Position numbers and translations under genes: made by a program. A stretch of 64,000 bases of DNA from Streptomyces griseoruber (lineage in GTDB: Bacteria > Actinomycetota > Actinomycetes > Streptomycetales > Streptomycetaceae). Numbering within the stretch: the stretch's first letter is position 1; every line of letters starts with the position of its first letter. Positions 26,688 through 34,518 of this stretch are shown in pieces. The DNA is taken from NCBI RefSeq assembly GCF_001514205.1, contig NZ_KQ948782.1, positions 1 to 64,000 of the forward strand. The letters are read 5' to 3'. The notes under the pieces are model-generated. The model was not told where the DNA came from, did no database searches, and saw nothing but the letters and a program-made list of their open reading frames with translations.

Positions 26688-28217
26688 TCAGAGTGCGGCG
26701 GTGGCCCCCGGTCGGACCAGCGGGATGACCACCTCGTCCTCGACCGGGGGGTTCAGTTCCTGGGCGCGGTGGCCGGTGGCCGCGTGGCAGCGCAGGCGGA
26801 TCGACTCCGGGGTGACGTCCAGGCGCAGGAAGCTCTTGAAGAAGGGCGGGCTGTACGTCGCGGAACTCGGCGAGAACAGCTGCGTGTAGATCTTGCGCAC
26901 CGGGAGGCGGAGGCGCCGCCGGCGTTCCGGACGGCCGCCGGTGCCCAGCAGACCGGCGATCAGCCGGATCCGGCGGGTGACACGGACCTCCGGCCCCGGG
27001 GTGCGGGTGGCCGGGAATCCGAGCCGTTCGGCGACGACCGCCTGGGCCTCGGCCTCACTGAGGGCGAAGAGGCGCCGCAGCCGCAGCCGGCGGCCGTAGA
27101 GCCTGCTGTAGAAGGCGAGGGAGTCGCCGCGCAGCGGATAGCAGCGGAAGTCCCGCTCGCGGACCCCGGCGATCGAGACCCGGGGGATGGTGTGCGTGGC
27201 GTGCATGAAGGCCCCGCCGCCGCCCGACACGACGTACTGCAGGGTGCGGCCGTCCGCCAACGGCACTGGATAGCGCTGGTAGTTGTGGATGTCGCCGCCT
27301 ATCGCGGCCACATAGCGGTGCTCCGGCGCGCGCACGATGTCGTCCACCGTCCCGCCGCCCTCGATGGGGCACGGGTGGTGCTCTCCGTCGACGTACAGCG
27401 GCGAGCCGGTGACGAGTATCTTCGGCCGGGGCCCCCGGGACACCTCGCGCAGCCACGCGCCCTGCGCGGCGTCCAGGGTGCCCAGCAGACCGGTGTCTAT
27501 GCCGATGATCCGCACCGGCCCGGCGTCGATCGCCCAGTACGGCCCCGGCTGCACGGCCTGTTGGTCCGCCGCCGACCGCGACTTCCGTGCCTCGTCGAGG
27601 TGCCGGCCGTCGTGCGGGCGCGGCCGGTGCCACAGCAGGGAGCGCAGCCAGGCACCGGTGAGCGGGCGCGGCGCGGGCTCGGCGGGCAGCGGCGGGGCGT
27701 CGTCGCAGAAGACGCGCATGAACCCGCCGAGATCCTCGTACCAGTCGTGGTTCCCCGGTATCGCGTAGACGGGCGCGCGGTAGTCCCGGTACGGGCGGAA
27801 GAACTTGCTGCCGTAGTCGTCCGCGCTGCCGACCGGGTAGATGACGTCGCTGGCGAGGACGGTGAAGGCGGTGCCCTGACTCACCTTCAGAAAGCCCGGT
27901 ACGACGGCGTACTGGGAGTCGTCGCCCTCGCCCGTGTCGCCGATGACCATGAACGAGAAGCGGTCCGGGTCGGAGCGCCGGATCACCTTGTCGGCGGGCG
28001 CCCCGGCCGCCGCACGCTGGGCCACCCACCGGTCCCGGGTGCGGCCCGTGGGGTCCCCGAACCAGGAGGCCAGCACCCCGTTGCGGGCGGCCCACAGCAT
28101 CCGTGGATCGAGCCAGGAGATCTTCTCGGCCCGGCCGGGCATCAGCTCGCGGTAGGCGCCGGGTTCCGCCTCGCCCCAGCCGGCGCCCGCGGCGGTATCA
28201 CGTGAGGAGTCAGACAC
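26688..28217 (-). CDS. calcineurin-like metallophosphoesterase
   Basis: A 509-residue phosphoesterase. Metal-binding motifs are FMVIGDTGEGDDSQYAV, SDVIYPVGSADDY, AIPGNHDWYEDLGG and AAIGGDIHNYQRYP. It has no classic signal peptide. The C-terminal 120 residues are Arg-rich (RLYGRRLRLRRLFALS) and then beta-rich. The GTG start at 28217 is preceded by TACGGT 7 bases upstream, suggesting a leaderless message. The substrate is unknown; GNHD proteins act on phosphomonoesters or diesters. Confidence 0.82.
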   Translation of the reverse strand: MSDSSRDTAAGAGWGEAEPGAYRELMPGRAEKISWLDPRMLWAARNGVLASWFGDPTGRTRDRWVAQRAAAGAPADKVIRRSDPDRFSFMVIGDTGEGDDSQYAVVPGFLKVSQGTAFTVLASDVIYPVGSADDYGSKFFRPYRDYRAPVYAIPGNHDWYEDLGGFMRVFCDDAPPLPAEPAPRPLTGAWLRSLLWHRPRPHDGRHLDEARKSRSAADQQAVQPGPYWAIDAGPVRIIGIDTGLLGTLDAAQGAWLREVSRGPRPKILVTGSPLYVDGEHHPCPIEGGGTVDDIVRAPEHRYVAAIGGDIHNYQRYPVPLADGRTLQYVVSGGGGAFMHATHTIPRVSIAGVRERDFRCYPLRGDSLAFYSRLYGRRLRLRRLFALSEAEAQAVVAERLGFPATRTPGPEVRVTRRIRLIAGLLGTGGRPERRRRLRLPVRKIYTQLFSPSSATYSPPFFKSFLRLDVTPESIRLRCHAATGHRAQELNPPVEDEVVIPLVRPGATAAL

Positions 28218-28276
28218 GGGGTGCACCGTAGCAATCGGGCTGCTCCGGGTTCCCCTCCGGGGCGGAACCCGGCGCC

Positions 28277-28604
28277 GTGCGTCAAGTGCTGCACCGGGGA
28301 CCGCAGTTCGACGTCGACCTCGCGCCCACCCCGCCGCGCAGCGCCCAGGGAGATCATCATCGGGGCGACGGAGCGGGAGGTGCTGGGGAAGAAGCGCTGG
28401 ATCCGCCCGCGACAGGGCACCCCGGCAGCGGCGCTGGGCATCGCGGGGCTGCCGTGGAACGGCGACTTCTCCGACCGGGACGCCGACGGCCCCCTGCCCC
28501 TGCGGAACCCGGTGGTGGTCGCGCGCCCGGGGTGCCGTACGGGAGTCCGTCCAGTCCCGTGCGGCCTGCGCGCACCGCTCACCCACCGCTCCACGACCGG
28601 CTGA
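28277..28604 (+). pseudogene. frameshifted gene relic of unknown family
   Basis: Two frames in succession have strong coding character (third positions nearly all G/C). From GTG 28277 the first reads VLHRGPQFDVDLAPTPPRSA. After about 28345 the adjacent frame reads REIIIGATEREVLGKKRWI, then GLPWNGDFSDRDADGPLPL and stops at 28604. Joined, they look like one interrupted protein, which I do not recognise. Its end overlaps the 3' end of the MHYT gene. Confidence 0.4.
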
Positions 28605-29391
28605 CCTGCCGCTTCGGGGTCTCGGCCCGCTCGTTCGGGGCGGGCCGGTTCCACTCGCCGTCACCGAGCACCAGCAGCGGGTCGAACATCACCACCACAC
28701 CCGCGAGGAGCAGGAACATCACCGGTCCGATCAGCATCGGCAGCAGCAGCGAGGTGGGGGAGTCGCCGGCCCAGGACGACGTCGTGCCGTGCACATGGAC
28801 GCCGACCGCGGCCATCGCCGTGTAGTGCATCCCGGACACGGCGAGGCCCATCACCAGGCTGGCGCCGAGGCTCGTCAGGAAGCCGCGGACCGTGACGGCC
28901 GCCCACAGCGCGGCGGTGGCCGCGACGACCGCGATCAGCACCGAGAGGGCGACCAGGAGCGGGTCGTACACGAGGGCGCCGTTGAGCCGCATCGCCCCCA
29001 TGCCCAGGTAGTGCATCGCGGCGACCCCGAGACCGGTGACGGCGCCCGCGAGGGGCAGCGCGCGGCGGCCCGCGTCCCGGCGGCCGACGAGGAACACGCC
29101 GACACCGACCACACCGATCGCGACCGCGAGACTGAGCAGGGTCAGCCGGACGTCGTAGCCGATCCGGGTCTCCTTCACCCGGAAGCCGATCATCGCGATG
29201 AAGTGCATCGTCCAGATGCCGCAGCCGATCGACGTGGCTCCCAGCGCCAGCCAGCCCGCCCTGAAGGAGTCCTTGTCCATCAGCGACCGCACGATGCAGC
29301 GCAGCCCCAGGGCCCCTCCCAGGCACGCCATCAGATAGGCCGCCACCGGTGTCACGATCCCGTACCGGAAGCCGTCAATCGTGCCTTCCAT
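28579..29391 (-). CDS. MHYT-domain membrane sensor
   Basis: A 270-residue integral membrane protein of about seven helices. Three MHYT-type motifs are present: WTMHFIAM, AAMHYLGMGAMRL and SGMHYTAMAAVG, each followed by a glycine or alanine-rich helix. MHYT domains are thought to bind copper and sense oxygen, NO or CO. Here no GGDEF/EAL output is attached, so it is a stand-alone sensor or metal-binding membrane protein. The C-terminal 35 residues are cytoplasmic and basic. ATG 29391 (MEGTIDGFRYG) is chosen; TTG 29397 is close by. Confidence 0.88.
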   Translation of the reverse strand: MEGTIDGFRYGIVTPVAAYLMACLGGALGLRCIVRSLMDKDSFRAGWLALGATSIGCGIWTMHFIAMIGFRVKETRIGYDVRLTLLSLAVAIGVVGVGVFLVGRRDAGRRALPLAGAVTGLGVAAMHYLGMGAMRLNGALVYDPLLVALSVLIAVVAATAALWAAVTVRGFLTSLGASLVMGLAVSGMHYTAMAAVGVHVHGTTSSWAGDSPTSLLLPMLIGPVMFLLLAGVVVMFDPLLVLGDGEWNRPAPNERAETPKRQVSRSWSGG

Positions 29392-29397
29392 CGCCAA

Positions 29398-29753
29398 CTG
29401 CCCCCAGAGTCGCAGATGTTCGTGGAGGATTGTCTACGTGTAAGAGTGGGGTGAGGGCAAGCGGTTCCCGCGTGTCGCGCGAGTGGACAGGGAACGCACA
29501 GTCCGCTCACAGACGCGCCGGGGGGTGACGGTGCGCGTCGGGCCCGGCACCGAGGGATAACCCTCGAAGCACCCGGGTCGGGCTGACATGTAACCGTCAA
29601 GCCTGCCATTCTCCCTCCCAACTACCGCAACCAGCGGCACGTCACCCCCACGCAGTTGCACGGTCCCGCACAACTCAGCTCGTCCCGGACAGCACACCCG
29701 TCTGCCCGGTCTGTCACCGGCCGTACCCCGCGGCCGCCGCAGTAGGAGAACGA
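29398..29753. other. divergent promoter region
   Basis: A 356-base gap between the MHYT gene and the M4 protease gene. It holds the ribosome site GTAGGAGAACGA just before GTG 29754. I see no convincing ORF, long palindrome or repeat. Confidence 0.5.
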
Positions 29754-32153
29754 GTGAGACCCAACCCCCGCAAGCGGACCGCGGTCGGAGCGGCCCTGCT
29801 CTCCACCGCCGCCCTTCTGGCCCTCGGCGTCCAGTCGGTCCCGGCAGCCGCGAAGCCCGCAGCCCCCCACCCCACCCCCCTGCGCAGCGGCGGCCTCGCC
29901 GCCGACGTCACGCCCGCCCAGCGCTCCGCGCTCATCAAGGGCGCCCAGGCGAAGACGGAGCAGACGACGGAGTCCCTGGGCCTGCCCGCCCAGACGAAGC
30001 TCATCGTCAAGGACGTCGTCAAGGACAACGACGGCACCGTGCACACGCGCTACGAGCGCACCTATGCCGGACTGCCCGTCCTCGGCGGTGACTTCGTCGT
30101 GCACACGCCCCCGGCCTCGCTGGCCGCCGGCACCGTGAGCACGACCTTCAACAACAACCGCCGCGCCATCTCGGTCAAGTCGACCAAGGCGACGTACAGC
30201 AAGGCCTCCGCCGAGACCAAGGCCCTGAAGCGGGCCGCGGCGCTCGACGCGACGGACCCCGCCACGCAGAGCGCCCGCAAGGTGATCTGGGCCGGCGAGG
30301 GCACGCCGAAGCTCGCCTGGGAGACGGTGGTCAGCGGTTTCCAGGACGACGGCACGCCGAGCCGGCTGCACGTCATCACCGACGCGCTGACCGGGGCGAA
30401 GCTCTCCGAGTTCCAGGACATCAAGACCGGTACCGGCAACAGCCAGTACAGCGGCACCGTCACCATCGGCACCACGCTGTCCGGGTCGACGTACCAGCTG
30501 TACGACACCACCCGCGGCGGCCACAAGACGTACAACCTCAACAACGCCACGTCGGGCACCGGCACCCTGATGACCGACACCGACGACACCTGGGGCACCG
30601 GCTCCGGCTCCAACACCCAGACCGCCGGTGTCGACGCCCACTTCGGCGCCCAGGTCACCTGGGACTTCTACAAGAACACCTTCGGGCGCAGCGGCATCAA
30701 GAACGACGGCGTCGCCGCCTACTCCCGCGTGCACTACAGCTCGTCGTACGTCAACGCCTTCTGGGACGACGACTGCTTCTGCATGACCTACGGCGACGGC
30801 TCCGGCGGCACGCACGCGCTGACCTCGCTGGACGTGGCCGGCCACGAGATGAGCCACGGTGTCACCTCCAACACCGCGGGCCTGAACTACTCCGGCGAGC
30901 CGGGTGGTCTGAACGAGGCCACCTCGGACATCTTCGGCACGGGTGTCGAGTTCTACGCGGCGAACTCCACCGACGTCGGTGACTACCTCATCGGCGAGAA
31001 GATCGACATCAACGGCGACGGCACCCCGCTGCGCTACATGGACGAGCCCGACAAGGACGGCAGCTCCGCCGACAGCTGGTACTCCGGCGTCGGCAACCTC
31101 GACGTCCACTACTCCTCGGGTCCGGCGAACCACATGTTCTACCTGCTGTCCGAGGGCAGCGGCAGCAAGACGATCAACGGCGTCACCTACAACAGCCCGA
31201 CCTCCGACGGCGTCGCCGTCGCCGGTATCGGCCGGGCCGCGGCGCTCCAGATCTGGTACAAGGCGCTGACGACGTACATGACGTCCAGCACCAACTACGC
31301 GGGCGCCCGCACCGCCGCCCTGAACGCCGCCACGGCGCTCTACGGCTCCAGCTCCACCCAGTACGCGGGGGTCGGCAACGCCTTCGCCGGTATCAACGTC
31401 GGCAGCCACATCACGGTCCCGTCGACCGGCGTCACGGTCACCAACCCCGGCAGCCAGTCCACCACCGTCGGTACCGCGGTGAGCCTGCAGATCTCGGCCA
31501 GCAGCACCAACAGCGGCACGCTGACCTACGCCGCGAGCGGTCTGCCCACCGGCCTGTCGATCAGCTCGACCGGTCTGATCTCGGGTACGCCGACCACGGC
31601 CGGCTCCTACAGCACCACCGTCACGGTGACCGACTCCACCGGCGCCACCGGCACCGCGTCCTTCACCTGGACGGTCAGCTCCTCGGGCAGCGGCTCCTGC
31701 ACCTCGGCCCAGCTGCTGGGCAACAACGGCTTCGAGTCCGGCAACACCACCTGGACGGCGTCCAGCGGTGTCATCACCAACTCGAGCAGCCAGGCGGCCC
31801 GTACCGGCTCCTACAAGGCGTGGCTCGACGGCTACGGCTCGACCCACACCGACACGCTGTCCCAGTCGGTGACGATCCCGAGCGGCTGCACCAACACCAC
31901 GTTCACCTTCTACCTCCACATCGACACGGCCGAGACCACCACCAGCACCCAGTACGACAAGCTGACGGTCACCGCCGGTTCGACCACCCTGGCCACGTAC
32001 TCGAACCTCAACGCGGCCTCCGGGTACGTCCAGAAGTCCTTCAGCCTCGGCTCCTACGCGGGCTCGACGGTGGCGCTGAAGTTCACCGGCGTCGAGGACT
32101 CCTCGCTCCAGACCAGCTTCGTCATCGACGACACCGCCGTGACGACCGGCTGA
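29754..32153 (+). CDS. secreted M4 neutral metalloprotease, Ig plus C-module
   Basis: A 799-residue secreted thermolysin-type protease. Order: signal peptide (AVGAALLSTAALLALGVQSV), FTP/PepSY propeptide (to about 220), M4 catalytic domain and C-terminal modules. Zinc ligands and catalysis: HEMSH (His364, Glu365, His368), third ligand Glu388 in GGLNEATSD, and the active-site His in DVHYSSGPANH. After the protease come a putative Ig domain (LPTGLSISSTGLISGTPTTA) and a module starting LLGNNGFESGNTTWTA, resembling carbohydrate-binding jelly rolls. A second M4 protease at 52099 shares everything but the last module. Followed by a strong terminator. Confidence 0.95.
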   Translation: MRPNPRKRTAVGAALLSTAALLALGVQSVPAAAKPAAPHPTPLRSGGLAADVTPAQRSALIKGAQAKTEQTTESLGLPAQTKLIVKDVVKDNDGTVHTRYERTYAGLPVLGGDFVVHTPPASLAAGTVSTTFNNNRRAISVKSTKATYSKASAETKALKRAAALDATDPATQSARKVIWAGEGTPKLAWETVVSGFQDDGTPSRLHVITDALTGAKLSEFQDIKTGTGNSQYSGTVTIGTTLSGSTYQLYDTTRGGHKTYNLNNATSGTGTLMTDTDDTWGTGSGSNTQTAGVDAHFGAQVTWDFYKNTFGRSGIKNDGVAAYSRVHYSSSYVNAFWDDDCFCMTYGDGSGGTHALTSLDVAGHEMSHGVTSNTAGLNYSGEPGGLNEATSDIFGTGVEFYAANSTDVGDYLIGEKIDINGDGTPLRYMDEPDKDGSSADSWYSGVGNLDVHYSSGPANHMFYLLSEGSGSKTINGVTYNSPTSDGVAVAGIGRAAALQIWYKALTTYMTSSTNYAGARTAALNAATALYGSSSTQYAGVGNAFAGINVGSHITVPSTGVTVTNPGSQSTTVGTAVSLQISASSTNSGTLTYAASGLPTGLSISSTGLISGTPTTAGSYSTTVTVTDSTGATGTASFTWTVSSSGSGSCTSAQLLGNNGFESGNTTWTASSGVITNSSSQAARTGSYKAWLDGYGSTHTDTLSQSVTIPSGCTNTTFTFYLHIDTAETTTSTQYDKLTVTAGSTTLATYSNLNAASGYVQKSFSLGSYAGSTVALKFTGVEDSSLQTSFVIDDTAVTTG

Positions 32154-32169
32154 TCCGCACCACCTGACC

Positions 32170-32207
32170 GACGTCCCGCACGCAGGCTCCCCCGCGTGCG
32201 GGACGTC
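32170..32207. terminator. bidirectional terminator
   Basis: A 14-bp perfect stem (32170-32183 / 32194-32207) with a 10-base loop between the convergent M4 protease and GH64 genes. Confidence 0.8.
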
Positions 32208-32214
32208 GTCGCGT

Positions 32215-33399
32215 TCAGCTGAGCGGATCCAGCGTCAGATACGCCTGGCGCGGGGAGCCGTCGTGGACGAGGGACTCCTGCTGTCCCACGTCGTCGAAGG
32301 CGAACGCGTACGCCTTCCCGTCGGCCATCCGGGCGTGGATCGCGCGGGCGTAGTGGTTGGTCACCGCGTCCTGGTAGAAGTTCGCCGTGGTGGTGTCCGG
32401 CTGACTGGGGTCGACCAGGAGCGTCGACCGGTTGAATCCCGCGCACAGGGTGCGGGAGATCGGCCCGCGCACGGCGTCGTTGGGGGCGTCCAGCAGCTTG
32501 TGGCAGCCGAAGACACTGGCCGCGTCCGGCTTCTGGAAGCCGGCGACCACCGCGCCGGACGCGTCGGTGAAGTTCAGCACCCCGCCCGAGACCCGGCCGC
32601 GGTACGTGGTGCCGGGCTGGTCGGCGAACGGTGTCACCGTCAGTGTCGTGGTCGTGTACTTCTGCCAGACACGGTTGACGTAGTCGTCCAGGACGGTCGA
32701 CGGAAGGGCCCCGGTCTCCACCCCGTACAGCGGTGAGAGAGCGCGCAGGACCGTGCCGTCGGAGCGGCTCTGGATCAGGTTCGCCCAGCCGCCGGGCTGA
32801 CCGCGCAGGGCGGTGAAGACCCCGCTGTAGCCGCCCGCCTTGAGATGCCCGGTGCTGACGGTGCTGCCGTCGGCGCGCTGCACACCGACCGCGTACGGCG
32901 CGGAGAACATGTCGACCTGGGTGCTGTTCAGCCAGAGCCCGGAGTCGTTGAGCGTGTACTCGGACCAGTTGAACAGGATGTTCCGGTTGGCGTCGCCCGG
33001 GTTCTGCACGGCCGGTTGCACCAGTCCGCCGGCGGTCAGCCCGAACATGAGCTTCTGGCCGTACGAGAAGTAGATCCGGCCGGAGAACTTCGGGATCCGT
33101 ACGGTGGTCGACCGCCCGGCCGCCGGGCCGGGGATCGAGGCGTCCGGCGCCGGGGTGGGCGGGTTGCCTCCGGCGGGCCAGGCGTGGAAGGCGCCGTTCG
33201 CGTCCGCCCAGCCCTGCTGACCGGTCGTCAGGAGGGTGCCCAGGTTGTAGACGTAGAGGGCCTCGCCGCGGCCCGAGTTGTTGGTGATCGTGAGCGGGAT
33301 CGTGTCGGGGACGGCGGCCCCGGCCGGTGGTCCCAGGGTGAGCAGCGCGCCGACGAGCGCGACCGCCCCCAGCAGTGCCGTGGTGATCCTGGTGAGCAC
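32215..33399 (-). CDS. secreted GH64 beta-1,3-glucanase
   Basis: A 394-residue secreted endo-beta-1,3-glucanase of the thaumatin-like GH64 family, which releases laminaripentaose from beta-1,3-glucans such as fungal walls. A signal peptide (LTRITTALLGAVALVGALLT) is followed by IPLTITNNSGRGEALYVYNL and GRIYFSYGQKLMFGL. NILFNWSEYTLNDSGLWLNS and TQVDMFSAPYAVGV form the acidic catalytic cleft region. The C-terminal RAIHARMADGKAYAFAFDDV is standard. The catalytic domain fills the protein; no binding module is attached. GTG 33399 follows GGAGGTGGAGA. A CebR-like palindrome lies about 50 bases upstream. Confidence 0.9.
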   Translation of the reverse strand: MLTRITTALLGAVALVGALLTLGPPAGAAVPDTIPLTITNNSGRGEALYVYNLGTLLTTGQQGWADANGAFHAWPAGGNPPTPAPDASIPGPAAGRSTTVRIPKFSGRIYFSYGQKLMFGLTAGGLVQPAVQNPGDANRNILFNWSEYTLNDSGLWLNSTQVDMFSAPYAVGVQRADGSTVSTGHLKAGGYSGVFTALRGQPGGWANLIQSRSDGTVLRALSPLYGVETGALPSTVLDDYVNRVWQKYTTTTLTVTPFADQPGTTYRGRVSGGVLNFTDASGAVVAGFQKPDAASVFGCHKLLDAPNDAVRGPISRTLCAGFNRSTLLVDPSQPDTTTANFYQDAVTNHYARAIHARMADGKAYAFAFDDVGQQESLVHDGSPRQAYLTLDPLS

Positions 33400-33447
33400 T
33401 CTCCACCTCCGTGCGGGGAGACCTGTGGGGTTGGTCCAGACCTCTTC

Positions 33448-33461
33448 TGAGAGCGCTCTCA
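33448..33461. promoter_or_regulatory. LacI/CebR-type operator
   Basis: TGAGAGCGCTCTCA is a perfect 14-bp palindrome 49 bases upstream of the GH64 start. It differs by one symmetrical base pair from the CebR operator TGGGAGCGCTCCCA known from Streptomyces cellulase and cellobiose genes. Substrate-responsive repression of the glucanase by a LacI-family protein is likely. Confidence 0.75.
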
Positions 33462-33555
33462 CCGTCGCACCGGGGTGTGCTCATGTCAACGGATCGGGTC
33501 GGGTGGGGGTGAAGAGAGGCGCCCGGGAGGCGTGCGGCCCCCGGGCGCCCCGCCG

Positions 33556-34311
33556 TCAGAAGGTCCGCTTCAGCAGGTCCAGCAGCGCCGCCCAGTGCCG
33601 CTCCGCCGCCTCCTCGTCGTACGACGCGGTGTCGGCCTGGGTGTAGCCGTGCTGCGCGCCCTCGTAGACCTCGCAGGTGTGCCGTACACCGGCCGCGGTC
33701 AGGGCGTCCTCCAGCCGCTGGATCTGCTCGGGCGGCAGGGAGTGGTCGTTGTCGGCGTGCCCGAAGTAGAGCTCGGCGGTGATCCGCCCGGCCCCCAGGT
33801 GCGGGCTGTCCGGGGCGTCGGTGGCGAGCCGTCCGCCGTGGAAGCCCGCCGCCGCCGCGACCCGCTCGGGGTGCGTGCCGGCGGTCAGCAGGGAGAGCCG
33901 GGCGCCCATGCAGTACCCGGTGAGCGCGACCGGGCCGTCCGCGACCAGCGGGCTCTCCTCCAGCCAGCGCAGATACGCGTCGGCGTCCCGCTCCGTGAGG
34001 TCGTTCGTCAGGGACTGCATGAGGGGCATCAGGCTGCCGAAGATCTCCGGCCGCGCGGCGGGGTCGATGAACTCCGGCATCTCCACCACCGGGGCGCGCC
34101 CGTGACGGTAGAACACGTTCGGCACCAGGACCGTGTAGCCGTGCGAGGCGAGCCGGTCGGCCATCGCCTTCAGATGCGGGCGCAGTCCGAACGCGTCCTG
34201 GTACAGCAGCACGCCCGGCCGGGGCGTCCCGTCGCCGGGATGGGCGAGGTAGGCGTCCGCGACGCCGTCCTCGGTGGGGATGTCCACGGCTGTTCCCTCT
34301 ACGGAGGTCAT
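33556..34311 (-). CDS. dienelactone hydrolase family protein
   Basis: A 251-residue alpha/beta hydrolase. The nucleophile Cys lies in ALTGYCMGARLSLLT, the Asp in YFGHADNDHSLP and the His in YEGAQHGYTQAD, the Cys-Asp-His triad of dienelactone hydrolases. GVLLYQDAFGLRPHLKAMAD is the oxyanion region. In catabolism these open dienelactones; many actinobacterial copies have unknown substrates. Cytoplasmic. Divergent from the S8 protease gene. Confidence 0.9.
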   Translation of the reverse strand: MTSVEGTAVDIPTEDGVADAYLAHPGDGTPRPGVLLYQDAFGLRPHLKAMADRLASHGYTVLVPNVFYRHGRAPVVEMPEFIDPAARPEIFGSLMPLMQSLTNDLTERDADAYLRWLEESPLVADGPVALTGYCMGARLSLLTAGTHPERVAAAAGFHGGRLATDAPDSPHLGAGRITAELYFGHADNDHSLPPEQIQRLEDALTAAGVRHTCEVYEGAQHGYTQADTASYDEEAAERHWAALLDLLKRTF

Positions 34312-34518
34312 GGGGGGTGCCTCTCTGCGCGGTTCACGGTGCGGCGGGACTCATCGTTGCACGCACCGCCCGCCTCCCGGCGAGGCCCCCCACCCGACCG
34401 CTGTTGCCGTTCCGTTATCGCTCGGTCCAGGCCCGGTCACAAGGCGACTGCACCCTCGTGGACCGTGATCATGCACGGCCTCCCCACCGCCCTTTCCGAG
34501 TTGAGACAGGTGATCAGC

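Noticed and set aside
29622..31919. 765-codon minus-strand frame opposite the M4 protease
   Set aside because: It is a shadow of the protease; GC-rich DNA leaves the antisense frame open and it has no domain.
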